64,000 nt of DNA from Silene latifolia. Taxonomy: Eukaryota; Streptophyta; Magnoliopsida; Caryophyllales; Caryophyllaceae. This document shows, in pieces, positions 33,117 to 43,625 of this stretch (position 1 is its first letter; every line of letters starts with the position of its first letter). The notes beneath the pieces were generated by a model. It did no database searches. It worked only from the letters and a program-made list of their open reading frames with translations, and had not been told where the DNA came from. The position numbers and the translations under genes are program-made. The stretch covers positions 147,538,058 through 147,602,057 of the forward strand of contig NC_133537.1 of assembly GCF_048544455.1 (NCBI RefSeq), written 5' to 3'.

Positions 33117-33134
33117 CCCCCCAGAACGGCGCCA
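33117..33134 (-). other. Primer binding site of element C (tRNA-Asp type, altered)
   Basis: On the - strand TGGCGCCGTTCTGGGGGG follows the LTR end after a short A run. The first ten bases match tRNA-Asp; the last part differs (CTGGGGGG against GCCGGGGA). The leader downstream has CTCCTCAAGGTTTGTT, a possible splice donor. Confidence 0.8.
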
Positions 33135-33138
33135 TTTT

Positions 33139-34888
33139 TGATCGGGTCCATTTCGTTTCACAAATTAAGCATATGTGGTCGTTGGTCAATGGTCGATACA
33201 AAACACAATTTATACTTCACAAACAACTCTACAATTAGTAAAGAGGCAAGTAAAGGTCGGATCCCAAGGGACGGGTATTGAAATGAGAATTCTATTGTAA
33301 CTAGTAGTGTCTAAGGGGTGTCACAATTTGGGTTGATGTAGAAGGTTACTAAACTAAAATAGCAATGAAAATAAACTAGCAAGATGAATAAAATAAGGGG
33401 TGTAAACAATTGATTAAAGGCACTAGGGTGTCATGGGTTCATAGGGGAATCATGGGATATGATCATACAAACATGTTCTCAAATTATAAGCAAGCAATTA
33501 TTGTTGTGATGGATTGAGTTGGGTTATATCTTACAATCCTAGGAAAGTTTGGGTCCCGGAGCCGAATCGATTAGATTGTACAACACCTACAAGTCGACTT
33601 AATCTTCCCTACTCAACACATGCATGGTCTAACAAGACTCGAGTTGGGTTATGTCTTACAAGTCAAGTTGAAAGGATAGAAGATGATAGTAAATGCAAGG
33701 ATTCATAGGCTTAGCATTTCATCAAATATAACATGTGCATGTATTAAGATCAAAACAAGCAAGCAAATAAGATATGAAAGCATATTAATTTAAGCATGAA
33801 TCATTCCCCATGTTGGTTTCCCCTAATCACCCATTAAACCCTAGCTAAGAGACTACTCACTCATTATCATATTGATCATGCTAGAAAGGTTGTCAATCAT
33901 ACTAACATAATAAAACATGATGAATAAATGAAAGTAATTAGCAATAATTAAAAAGGGATTAAGAGATTATACCTACTAATGATTCCAATAATAAAGCAAG
34001 AATAATAGAAGTACTTGAATCCTAGATTGAGAGGTTGTCAATCTCTCAATAATAACCCAAATAATCTTCAATTACCCAAAATAAAGTAAGAACAAGAGAG
34101 AGATTAAAGAACTAAAACTTGGATTAAAACTTGATTAATATTTGATTACAATATTGAAGAGAGATTTGATTGATATTAACTACACTAATTATTGATAAGA
34201 AGAACATGCTCCTCTAATTAGACTAATGGGGTATTTATAGTGAAAATTAGGGAGGATGCATTAGGGTTAACTAAGGGCTAAACTAGTAATTACACTTTTA
34301 AGTTGAGCAAGGAGACTCCGGTATTCTCCGAGAGAAGGGCTTCTCTAATCGTAGCTTGAAGAATGAAAACGTCTTTGCATCTGAAATCCGTGCGGATGGG
34401 AGTCGGGACGGCCGGATCTGGGCTGGAGAATCCGAGCGGATCCTTGGGCAAGACGCTCGGATTGGCGAGGGGGAATCCGAGCGGATTCCTTTGAGGGACG
34501 CTCGGACTGGGCTTGGGCGGACGGACGGATTGTGTACAATCCGTTCGGATTGTCTGGCAGCATCTTTTCTTCTTCTTTTCTTCATGAATTCCTTGGGGAT
34601 TTCCTTGGGGACTCAAGGATCCTTTTCTCAACATTGCTCTTCTACTATTTGTGTACAAAGGCCTTCTAGTCTTGTCTCTCCTTGATGCTTGGTCATTGAA
34701 TATGATCAATTTAGCCTTGTTTTGCCATGAAAATGCAAGATTCTTACTCCTTTCCTACCAAGGGATCAAAATCTCAAAGAATATGCAAAACAAAGAACTA
34801 AAGATAAGAAATGACCCAAATAGGCACTAAAAAGCATGGAAACAATGGTAATTCGGGGGCTAAATATGCGCCAATTATGGTCACATCA
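33139..34888 (-). repeat. 5' LTR of element C (1,750 bp)
   Basis: It is the mate of 23868-25618, with the same TGATCGGG/GGTCACATCA ends on the + strand. A CGNNCG array lies at 34380-34550. Confidence 0.95.
34232..34239 (-). promoter_or_regulatory. TATA box in 5' LTR of element C
   Basis: TATTTATA on the + strand; this is the copy that would drive the full-length RNA of C. Confidence 0.6.
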
Positions 34889-37041
34889 ATGATAATCAAA
34901 CTTGGGCATAAATAGAGGAGATTATGGTTCACAACTCTCAATATAGTAGGCCAAGAAAAGCTACTAGGGGAATGAGACACGAAGTTGACTCCGTCACACA
35001 ATTGAGTGCCGATTTGGGTGCCCAACTATGATCCCATATTGACATAATGAACTTGAAATTTGAGAAGGCCATAGCCAAGATGAATGAAGCCTCTCAATCA
35101 CCCAAGCAAAATCAATAAGTCAATGTCATGGTGTCAACATCTTCTATCCCAGATGGAGTATGTGAGTATTGTGGAACTTTGGATAATGATCAACAAGAGT
35201 GTAGGGGCACAAATGAGCAAGTGAATGCTTTCCAAGCATACAAGAATGGCACCCCTTACTCCAACTATTACAATGAAAACACCAAATTTCACCCAAACTT
35301 CTCATATAAATGAAAAAATGTTCAAAATCCTCAACCAACATACACCCCACCTCCAATGAGAAATCCTACTCAAAGACCCTTTTTCAACCAAAATCAAGGA
35401 TTCCAAAACCAACCCTCTTACAATCAATCGAATGACCAAGATTTTGATGTTCAAAAAGCGGTCCTTCAAATGCAAAAGAGCCAACAAGACTTCTTCGCTT
35501 AAATGAAAAGAGATAGCCAAGCCAAAGACACTACCATCAAAAATATCCTTGGTCATACCAAGATGTTGGAAACACAAATGTCCCAATTGGCCGCTTCGAG
35601 TTCCCAAAGGCAAAAAGGACTATGACCTCCTCAAGGTAATCCTTCTACAAGACATGAAACCATCAACGCCATTCACTTGAGGGGTGTGACACGATATGAG
35701 GGACCTCAGAAGCCAATTGAAGAGGATGTTATTGAGAAAAGTGTCAAGACAAGAGATGTGATGGAACCATTGAGGAGAAATCCTAGGGTAGTGGAACCAA
35801 CTACCAATGAATCATTGAAGAAGAGAAATAAAGAGAAGGCCAAAGAGGTTGAAAAAGAACCTATTGTGATTCGACTTCCGATTCCAAGTCGCCAAGCCAA
35901 GCTCAAGCTTGATAAGCAACTTGGGAAGTTCATGGAGATTGTGAAGAACCTAGAGGTTTCCAACCCATTTACGGAGATTATCAACCATGTGCCGGCCTAT
36001 GCAAAATACATGAAAGACATCCTCACTAAGAAGAAGTACAATAGGAAGTTGGAAACTATCTCATTCACAAATATAAGTAGTGCAATACTTCAAGGAAATT
36101 CCCCACCTAAGCTCGGAGATCCGGGAAGCTTCTCCATTCCATGTACCATCGGTGATACCACAATCAACAAAGCACTATGTGATCTAGGTGCAAGTGTGAG
36201 TGTCATGTCGTACTCGGTATGTGAAAGCCTAGGAGTGGGAGAACTCAAGTGCACTAATATGACTCTACAAGTGGCGGACCGAACAACAAATAAACCACTT
36301 GGGGTATGGGAAGATGTACCCGTGATAATTGGAAAGTTTTTTATACCGGTGGAGTTTGTTATTGTTGACATTGAGGAAGATTCCAATATACTGATCATTC
36401 TAGGAAGACCATTCTTACACACTGCCGGAGTGGTGATTGATGTAAAGCACAGGATGCTCAAACTTGAAGTTGGTGATGAAACAATCACCTTTAATCTTGA
36501 CAAGACTATAAGAGCTCCCAACTTGCATGAACCATGCTTTATGGTTGATCATTATAGCCGAGATGGTGAGAAGAAGAAAGTGGACTCCCCATTCAAAGGT
36601 CAAGTCAAAGGTGAAAATCCTAACAAGAAGGGCAAGGAAACACCGCCCAATTGGATGAAAGAGGTGGATGATATCGAAGTGGCTCTATTCAGAGAGCATG
36701 GAATTTTTCATAACAAGAATGAGAGCTTGCAAAGCTCACCCATCATGACAAGTATCAATGAGGGCCTTATTGGCCACAAGAAAGAGAAGTTGCTCTTGCC
36801 AACTAGTAATCCTTTCAACAAGTGAGAAGAAGCAAAGGAAGTACAGGGTCTATGGGATGACGAGTTTGTCGGATTGGTTAATCCTTACATTGGAAATGCT
36901 ATGACCCTAGATCAAGGCTTTGTATCCCCTTGTCACCACAACTTTGACTCGGGTTCCTACACTAATGGAAGCAACTTCGTACCGAGGTCTACACAAGACT
37001 TCTACCATCAAAATGAGCAAGCCTTTGATTACTTCTACATG
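34889..37041 (+). pseudogene. Athila gag-protease of element B, middle part
   Basis: This continues B's gag after element C. It has the zinc knuckle CEYCGTLDNDQQEC (Asp-Asn where the family has Gly-His, so the His ligand is lost), the Gln/Asn-rich linker, and then an open block 35677-36825 with the protease (ALCDLGASVSVMSYS, LIILGRPFLHTAG). Stops occur near 34915, 35028, 35115, 35311, 35500 and 35625, and at 36823-36825. The extension (LWDDEFVGLVNPYIGNAM) ends QAFDYFYM, where the CACTA transposon is inserted. The density of stops is much higher than in C or D. Confidence 0.85.
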
Positions 37042-37069
37042 CACTACTACAGAAATCATGAAGGACATC
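37042..37069 (+). repeat. Left terminal inverted repeat of CACTA element
   Basis: CACTACTACAGAA, then TCAT and AAGGACATC. It pairs with 41124-41151 with two mismatches over 28 bp. Confidence 0.95.
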
Positions 37070-37310
37070 GGACTTCTAGACACATGGACATCGGATTATA
37101 GGCCGATGTAGAGTTCAGTCCCGTCCATATGGGGTGTAATGGACATGGGACTTTAAACCGATGTCCATTAATATATGCACATCGGATTTTTAAATATATC
37201 CGATGTCCATATGAGTAATGAACATCAGATTTTAACATTAATCCGATGTCCATATGTGTAATGTACATCAGATTTTTATAGAAAGCCCATGTCCTTTGAA
37301 GCTAGAATTA
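37070..37310 (+). repeat. Left subterminal repeats of CACTA element
   Basis: About ten copies of GGACATCGG, GATGTCCAT, ACATCAGATTTT and similar occur in both orientations at 20-50 bp spacing. The right side carries the same set (40925-41123). Confidence 0.85.
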
Positions 37311-37644
37311 CATCGAACTTTTATAAATCCATTTGTCCTTTATATTGTTTTTTTTTTTTTAAATTTGAAAAGAGCAGGCCAATTCATATTGCATTACACC
37401 AATTTGAATGCCAAAACATTAATACAAAACATGTCAACTGCCATTCAACCAAAATGATCGATTTCAATTAATAAAAACCGATCCCAATCAACATACAACG
37501 CAACCGTCTCCGTCATCCGAATTCAACAACTAACGAACAACAACAAAGGGCATAACAAATCCTGACAACATAACATATGGTCTTGCAGATCATGTAATCA
37601 GTTTTTCAAAATGCAACTACCTAATACATTACTACGCTAGCTAG

Positions 37645-38453
37645 CTATCTACGGCTAGATATTGAGAAAATAGTTCGCCTTAAGTCCCGAACCTCATCTA
37701 ATTCTTCTTGTGAATATGGCGTGGTGTCTTGAAAAACCTGTAATGCATATTAATGACAATGGGGCAGTCAGACATGGCCTCACAAGGGCAGCTTCATATA
37801 AGCTAATAATTAAGGGAAGAGGGTACAGCAGCTAGCTCATTGAATTGGCAGCAGGTTCGCCCACAATGCGTATAGGCAGCAGGTCAAAGTAGGATAATTA
37901 CTTGAAAAAATACAGAGTTTTGCTATAATGTCGAAACTGACCTCATTGATAGCTTTTGTTGGATTAGAACGCGTGACGATTTCAAAGATGTACCTCATGA
38001 CGTAGTACGCGATTCTACGACACCTTGTTGACGAGCACACTAAAATAACAACTCGACAAGAATTAAACCAATAACATGACTTTGTCAATTAAAAGTGATT
38101 GATGATCAGACATTGAATTTGTCGTCATAATAAGCAACAACTTACATTATGTTGCAGCCATTGCGGTGCTTGAGAACGCATTCTTTCCCCACCATTGTAG
38201 CCATATACTCTTACCGATCTAAATATAAACATGGTTTCAAATAAATGATTGTCAGCCAATAATAGTTGCCATTTTTAATGTTCTAATCAGTTGAACATTT
38301 ATTTATGTGCATATCAATAAATGAACTATTAAGATGAACTTACGCATTAATTAAAGATCTCAACTTTGACGGCAAGACCGACTTTCCTAGTGAGTCGAAC
38401 CAATGCACTTGATTATGATCAAAGAACGTCGTCGAACGAGCATCCAATGATCA
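37645..38453 (-). pseudogene. Ulp1/C48-type cysteine protease gene remnant inside CACTA
   Basis: Four exon-like pieces with splice signals on the - strand: 38453-38344 (DHWMLV, then in another frame VHWFDSLGKSVLP, donor GTAAGT), about 38219-38146 (VRVYGYNGGERM, donor GTAAG), 38039-37942 (RQQGVVES in one frame and YYVMRYIFEIV in the next) and 37737-37645 (TPYSQEELDEVRDLRR, then stop). The HWML His, FDSLG Asp and QQG Gln match the C48 desumoylase triad layout. The catalytic Cys, expected just before YYVMR, is lost with a one-base shift. Ulp1-like genes are often carried by plant CACTA and MULE elements. Further remnants may reach about 38700. Confidence 0.65.
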
Positions 38454-39839
38454 CTGTAAATAATTTGTAACTTATTTACATGATAATCAATAATAAATGG
38501 TGACAGTTTTGTTTATTTAAAAGGCAAGGTTGATCAAAGACTTACTCATCATCCGAGTACCATCATTAGACTTGATTTAACCATCAACGATTTCTTAGGC
38601 ACAACTCCTAATAGTGACGATCATCTGGCATCAACGCATTAAGGGCGTAATCGCCGCATGTGCTTTGCATGTGGATCCGTGTTTCAGACAGTAAATAACG
38701 AGATGAATGAAGCAAAGATCATATTGAGGCCAGAACAGCAGCTCCTACCATAGTCGAAGTTCTAGAGTGCAACATGATCAAATAAAAGCTTTTCCCTGAA
38801 GGAAGGATCAAACCAAAGATGGAAATTTTTGGCAACATATGATCGCCACAAGACTCACAACATCAATAAAGACTCAAGTCCCAAAAGAATGGTGGACAAA
38901 AATGATCCATCAAAGAGAATCACAAGTATAAAAGTAGATCAAAGGAGTAAATGAAATGAAGAATGTATACAATAGGTGAATCTACCCTCCTCTCAATATA
39001 GTCCATTATAATGAATACACAAACCCAAATGAAGGGACTGTTGTCAAATTTTAATGCTCAGCTTGTGGAACTTTGACAAAAACATGTAGCAAAAGAATAG
39101 ATTCATGTTACAAAGCCATGAGATTTAGATCATCAAAATGCAAGTAGCTGGCCATAAGCACAAAAAATTGAACTCACAAGACCACACATCAGATGGTATG
39201 CCATCATAGTCTTTATCACTGATGAACATGGCACCAATGCAACAAATCAATTCACAGATTTTAGATACTCAAGGAAATACCTATAAGTTGTTAAGTTACT
39301 CCAACAATCTAAATAATAACTCCAGAAAACACATATAGTTTATAAGAAACAAAAACTCTATACAAGAATACAATTATCTGAAGCTAATCCAATTTGTTAA
39401 ACCATTCTATAATACACCCTTAAGATTCCTACAACTAATTTCCCCTCAATCACAATATCAAAAAAAAAAACATAATAAGAGTACTCTGTAACATATTACT
39501 ACCACAGTTACACCACTAAGATGTACTGAGACTATAAAGGGTATTAGACATTAATTGGCCAATTAATGTTTTAACCACTGGAAACCATCGGCCATTACCA
39601 AGTAGTGGTATCCAATTGAACAACATGACATCAAGTGAATGGAGCAAAGAAACGATACAAAAAAAGAAGTTAATAAACAAGATATTGTAAATTGACCCTA
39701 ATTTAAATTAACAATAGCATTATATTGTTGGGTGTTGGGAGAATAGCTTTGATTTTCTATTAGTTCAGAAGTTTACTTCACCGAAACAACTTCACAAAGT
39801 CACAACCATGCAACCATCCATATATACAACAATAATATC
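38454..39839. other. CACTA interior without a recognised gene
   Basis: AT-rich and stop-dense on both strands. A short - strand stretch near 38580-38700 may be a further exon of the Ulp1-like remnant (LNALMPDDRHY). Nothing else is recognised. Confidence 0.4.
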
Positions 39840-39910
39840 ACCCCAATGTCTCAAGGGCTTTTGCCTAAGGCGAGGTAAGGGAGGGTCAGATGTACGTAGC
39901 ATAGCCCGAT
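39840..39910 (-). repeat. SINE-like fragment (Au-SINE type)
   Basis: On the - strand CTACGTACATCTGACCCTCC, then TTACCTCGCCTTAGGC and CCCTTGAGACATTGGGG. It resembles the body of Au-type plant SINEs, which carry a GGGTAAGGCTGCGTACAT box followed by GACCCTCCC. Only part of the element is present, with no tRNA-like head. Assignment is from memory and tentative. Confidence 0.35.
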
Positions 39911-40023
39911 ACTAGGAAAAAAGGACAATCATCAATGCAAAGGGATTTTGTAGAGGAATAAGCAAACGAATATGTACGAGTCCTGAGAAAACCTGCTAAA
40001 AATCCCGTTCTGAAGGTATGGCC

Positions 40024-40102
40024 CTAACCAAGAAGTTTGCAGACAAATTCCTTCAAAATTGAAGGAGGAATTGATCCACTAAATGCATTTCTTGAAATGT
40101 CA
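40024..40102 (-). pseudogene. Leucine-rich-repeat exon fragment captured in CACTA
   Basis: After an acceptor-like TTTTGCAG, the - strand reads DISRNAFSGSIPPSILKEFV, then CKLLG and a stop. The N-x-FSGSIPPSI pattern is the plant extracellular leucine-rich repeat found in receptor-like kinases and receptor-like proteins. Only one repeat is present. It is probably a captured host-gene exon. Confidence 0.55.
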
Positions 40103-40685
40103 CTGCAAAAGAGCATCCAGAATAAAATATAGTAATGAATACCACTCAACTTATCACAAAGAAAGGTACATAGAATACACCAAATCCTCTGCATCCGTAG
40201 ATATAAACACAAGACAAAAAAAAGAGGGGAGTTGAAATTAAATTACACTATACAAACCTGACATTTCCTTGAGTTATTTCAGTAAAGGGATTCAATACTC
40301 TTGCTCAACTCTTCCTGTTTCTTCATCCTCAACCTCTTACTTTCACCTAACAGCTGCTTGGAAAAAGGCGAGCCACAAACAGTTGTCAATATATTGTACT
40401 GAACCCGTATTATAAAGGAAAGGAGAGCAACCCAACTCAATGAATGTTATTACCTCTACTAGTTTGTTTATGGGTTGTACTTTCTATTCTACTGAAATCA
40501 AAAGTAGAAAACGAATTATTCCCAAATTGAAATTAAATTTAATTGAAACCCTAACCCTAATACTTAATTGTACCAACTGATAAAAATAATTGAATCCCAA
40601 AAGATAAACAACATACAAAAACAAAACCTCGAAAAACATATGAATTGCGATGACTTTAGAACTAATTGAAATAAAAAAATCATAC

Positions 40686-40773
40686 CTGATTGAGGATTGC
40701 GAACTGGAAGGTTAACGGATTGCACCGAGATGGTTGTGGGTCGTTGGGAAGAGGTGGCTGCTGGCGATAACAC
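40686..40773 (-). pseudogene. Possible first exon inside CACTA
   Basis: The - strand reads MLSPAATSSQRPTTISVQSV, then NLPVRNPQSG, followed at once by a good donor (CAG|GTATGA at 40685). A second exon-like piece follows at about 40260-40370 (QLLGESKRLRMKKQEELSKS). No family is recognised. It may be the 5' end of a chimeric transcript running into the leucine-rich-repeat exon. Confidence 0.35.
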
Positions 40774-40924
40774 GGTGGTTGTCGGTGGGAGGTGGCTGTT
40801 GGCGGTGAAAGGTCGTTGTGGCTGCTAGCGTCCTATGCAAGAGTCGGATTTGGGTGTGGACTAAAATAATGAGAGCTTTAAATGACTCCTCGTAACTAAG
40901 TAATAAGAAGGGAAGAATAAAGAC

Positions 40925-41123
40925 CCGATGTCCCAGCTTGAAATGCGCCCAAATTGAGGATTATATGGACATGGGTTGTAATTTAATCCGATGTCCATTA
41001 TAATGGACATGGGTTGAAAATAACAACCGATGTCCATATAATATAATTACATCAGACTTTTATAAAAATCCGATGTGCAAACTTATTACATCTGTTTTTT
41101 CAAAAATCCGATGTCCATCCACT
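40925..41123 (-). repeat. Right subterminal repeats of CACTA element
   Basis: Repeated GGACATGGGTTG, ATCCGATGTCCAT and ACATCAGACTTTTAT blocks, the counterpart of the left subterminal set. Confidence 0.85.
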
Positions 41124-41151
41124 GATGTCCTTGATGAATTCTGTAGTAGTG
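41124..41151 (-). repeat. Right terminal inverted repeat of CACTA element
   Basis: On the - strand it reads CACTACTACAGAATTCATC, then AAGGACATC. The target duplication ATG follows at 41152. Confidence 0.95.
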
Positions 41152-41154
41152 ATG

Positions 41155-41196
41155 GCGTTGAGCAACATAAACAACGCCCTTGCTTTACCCCCTTGA
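41155..41196 (+). pseudogene. Athila gag of element B, last codons
   Basis: ALSNINNALALPP then TGA, in frame with QAFDYFYM before the CACTA insertion. It matches the gag ends of C and D (LSNINNTLNMPP). Confidence 0.85.
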
Positions 41197-42063
41197 CATC
41201 TCTCAAAATGAAGGAGAGTTTGGTGGAGTCCTCCCTAAACCACCATTTGTAAATATGCTAACCTCTTAACTTGCATTTCATTTAATTTGTACATTCCATT
41301 ATTTTTAGTTTGCATCTTATATGCTTTGTTATATAATTTTTGTGACATGAGAGCAAGTGAGGGAGGGTTTATAATGTGTTTGAAATGTGTAGTGTATGAT
41401 GATCAAGTGTAAGGAAGCAATTGCCTAGGCTAACCAAGCTTTTGTAGTGCAACCCAATGACGGAAATATAGGAAATGAAGGATCAAAGTAGCGGGAAAGA
41501 GATCCGCACGAGTGGACCTGAGCTCGTGGGGATTAGAGCAAAGAAAAGAGGAGCTGATCTGCAATCCGAGCGAGCTGGAAACAGGACAGGCGTCCCAGAG
41601 CTCAGCCCACTCGTCTCCAAGTTAGGACGGGCGGCCCCAAAGAACAAAGAAAAGTCCTGAACCAGAATCCACCCATCCCCATATCAGCTCGAGCGTCCCT
41701 ACCTGCTGTTTGACTTAAAACACAGGATTTACTACTTCATTCCACATTTCTATCTTCTTCATTCACAAACACAAACACATTTCCTTCACGACAACACTCA
41801 ACCAAATCATCAAAAAACTCAAATACTCAACCAAATTCATCAAAAATCATTGCAAACTTGCTCAAATTCAATTCAAATCACTCATTTATCAACATTTAGA
41901 CCTTCAAACATCAAAATCTTCCCAAAATCAATCAAAAATTTCTAGGGTTAAGGCAAAATCGAAAACCCGCAAATTGATTGAGAAATTGATTGAAGTTGGA
42001 AGAAAGGAAGAGCATTCAAGCATATCAAAGGTTTGCTGACATTAATTATAAGGAGGAATCACC
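41197..42063 (+). other. Gag-ORF2 spacer of element B with CGNNCG motifs
   Basis: Noncoding. It starts with the conserved GAGAGTTTGGTGGAGTCCTC block shared with C and D. Motifs at 41500-41705 include GATCCGCACG, AATCCGAGCGAG, GACAGGCGTCCC, GACGGGCGGCCC and CTCGAGCGTCCC, more eroded than in C. An A/C-rich leader (41760-42060) precedes ORF2. Confidence 0.7.
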
Positions 42064-43625
42064 ATGGCAAGAACAAAAGGAAACACTCAAGCATCAAAAT
42101 CCCCAAATCTATCAAAAAGGCAAAACGTTATAGCATCCAAGGCTTTGGTGGTGGTGGAACAGGCTAGAGAGCAAGCAAGGGAGCCTATTGAGGCCATTGA
42201 GGAGGTTGCTACTACACTACCGGAGGTCGAACAACTCAAGGACTATCCGGAGGTAACTTTCCTTTCTAATGAGCATAGAATTGCATTCGAATCCCTTGCC
42301 AAAAAGAAAGTCATTGCCACTAAGTTTGTTTGCCAAGATACTTTAAAAAAAATTGGAGTGCTTGATCAAACACAAGCATTATTCGAGTCTATGGGCCTAT
42401 CTACCTTATTTGAGATGAATAAATTGACTTACCCCTCCCTTAGCTTGGAATTCATTAGTTCTTTGAGGGAGTATAAGATATAGACTCAGAGATATGTTGA
42501 ATTTCGACTTGAGAACCAAAGTAGGAAAATGATTAAGGATAATTTCTGTAAGGTATTTGGACTTCATGGCCATTGGGATTTCTTCAAGAAACCTCTCAAT
42601 TTTGATGCCAAACCCCTATGGAAGGCAATTGCCGGAAGAGAACTGACCACATTTAGAGAATGCTATGCCTTGTATATCCACCATCCGGGTATTCGGTATT
42701 GGCATAGGTCCATAAGCAATACCTTGATCACGAGAAAAGAAGAAACCCACATGACCGAACTTGACCTTTCCTACTTGGAGTCTAAAATAAATGTCCATGG
42801 GAAATCAAAGAATGATTAAAATATTCTCAAATTGTTGTTGGAGAGGTGGATGGACATCAAAGAGGGAAAAGAAAAAAAAACGGCATTTATTGTTAATGGG
42901 CGCTTGATAACAAGGTTGGCCAAACACTTTAACCCAAAATTCAATGAAAACAAAGCTTACAAGCCGGTTAAAGGTGGTAATCTCCTTGATATAAGCACAT
43001 TGATTAACAAATTCCATTAGGTGAGGCATGATAACTCCACCACGGGATATGAATGGATAATCAAGGGAGCCGACTCTATTGTCTTGCGAAGGAAAATTTG
43101 CCGCATTTCCACTCGCCGAAACAACTATTTTATCCCCGTCTCCAAACTTGCCAAAACCATCATCAAACAACAATAAAATCCAATTGAAGAGCCCTCCTCC
43201 ATTGTTATACCGCCATATCCCCTTGCCTTTGAAGAATTGACAACAAATGACCTAAATGTTGTGGAAGGCAATGATTATTTGACCAAGTTAATGAAGCATA
43301 TCCATAGAGAAGCTTACAAGGATAGAGTGAATGCCTACTACGCCCAATATCCACCACTCTATAATTTAAGCAAGGACTTATTGACCCTAAAAGTCCTATA
43401 CCGTATTGGGTAGATAAGAAGGTGTTTTTTCCTCAGGCTTCTCAAGATTAATAAAGGGATGTCCGGGTTGCTAGGAGTGAGGAGAATGTTGATGATGACG
43501 ATGGGGAAAGTAGTGAAGAAAGCCATGATGACAATAAGCAAATTTGAAGTGAAGAATATGATGAAGACGCCTCCGGTTCCTTGGAGGATGATGATGATGA
43601 TGATATCACAATGAGTGATAGTTGA
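42064..43625 (+). pseudogene. ATHILA-type ORF2 of element B
   Basis: It starts MARTKGNTQASKSPNLSKRQ. Blocks in order: LKDYPEVTFLSNEHRIAFE, KFVCQDTLKKIGVLDQTQAL, YPSLSLEFISSL, LYIHHPGIRYWHRSISNTLI, IVNGRLITRLAKHFNPKF and NAYYAQYPPLYNLSKD. Stops occur at 42481-42483, 42817-42819, 43018-43020 and 43174-43176, and a frameshift lies near 43380. The tail is acidic (DDDDDDITMSDS). Length and layout match C and D, so the family likeness is clear despite the decay. Confidence 0.8.

Larger units (their letters stand above)
23868..34888 (-). mobile_element. Element C: complete pol-less Athila (11.0 kb)
   Basis: Both LTRs (33139-34888 and 23868-25618), a primer site, polypurine tract and 5-bp target duplication are present. 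Internal order on the - strand: leader, gag-protease (32999-30204), spacer with CGNNCG array, ORF2 (29158-27567) and 3' untranslated region. Only about 1 kb lies between gag and ORF2, and it contains no reverse transcriptase, RNase H or integrase. The two LTRs differ at only about ten sites or small clusters by eye, so insertion is recent. Such pol-less elements (compare the TR-GAG class) must borrow polymerase and integrase from a relative. Confidence 0.93.
37042..41151 (-). mobile_element. Non-autonomous CACTA transposon (4,110 bp) with host gene pieces
   Basis: Both ends read CACTACTACAGAA inward, with 28-bp inverted repeats, and are flanked by a 3-bp target duplication ATG (37039-37041 and 41152-41154). 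Subterminal regions are full of GGACATCGG/CCGATGTCC repeats in both directions, as expected for CACTA elements, where they bind transposase. No transposase ORF was found. The interior holds a decayed Ulp1-like gene, a leucine-rich-repeat exon and a SINE-like fragment. The strand is given by the gene fragments; it is otherwise arbitrary. Confidence 0.93.

Noticed and set aside
42805-43173. 122-codon - strand ORF within ORF2 of element B
   Set aside because: Antisense shadow of the ATHILA ORF2 reading.
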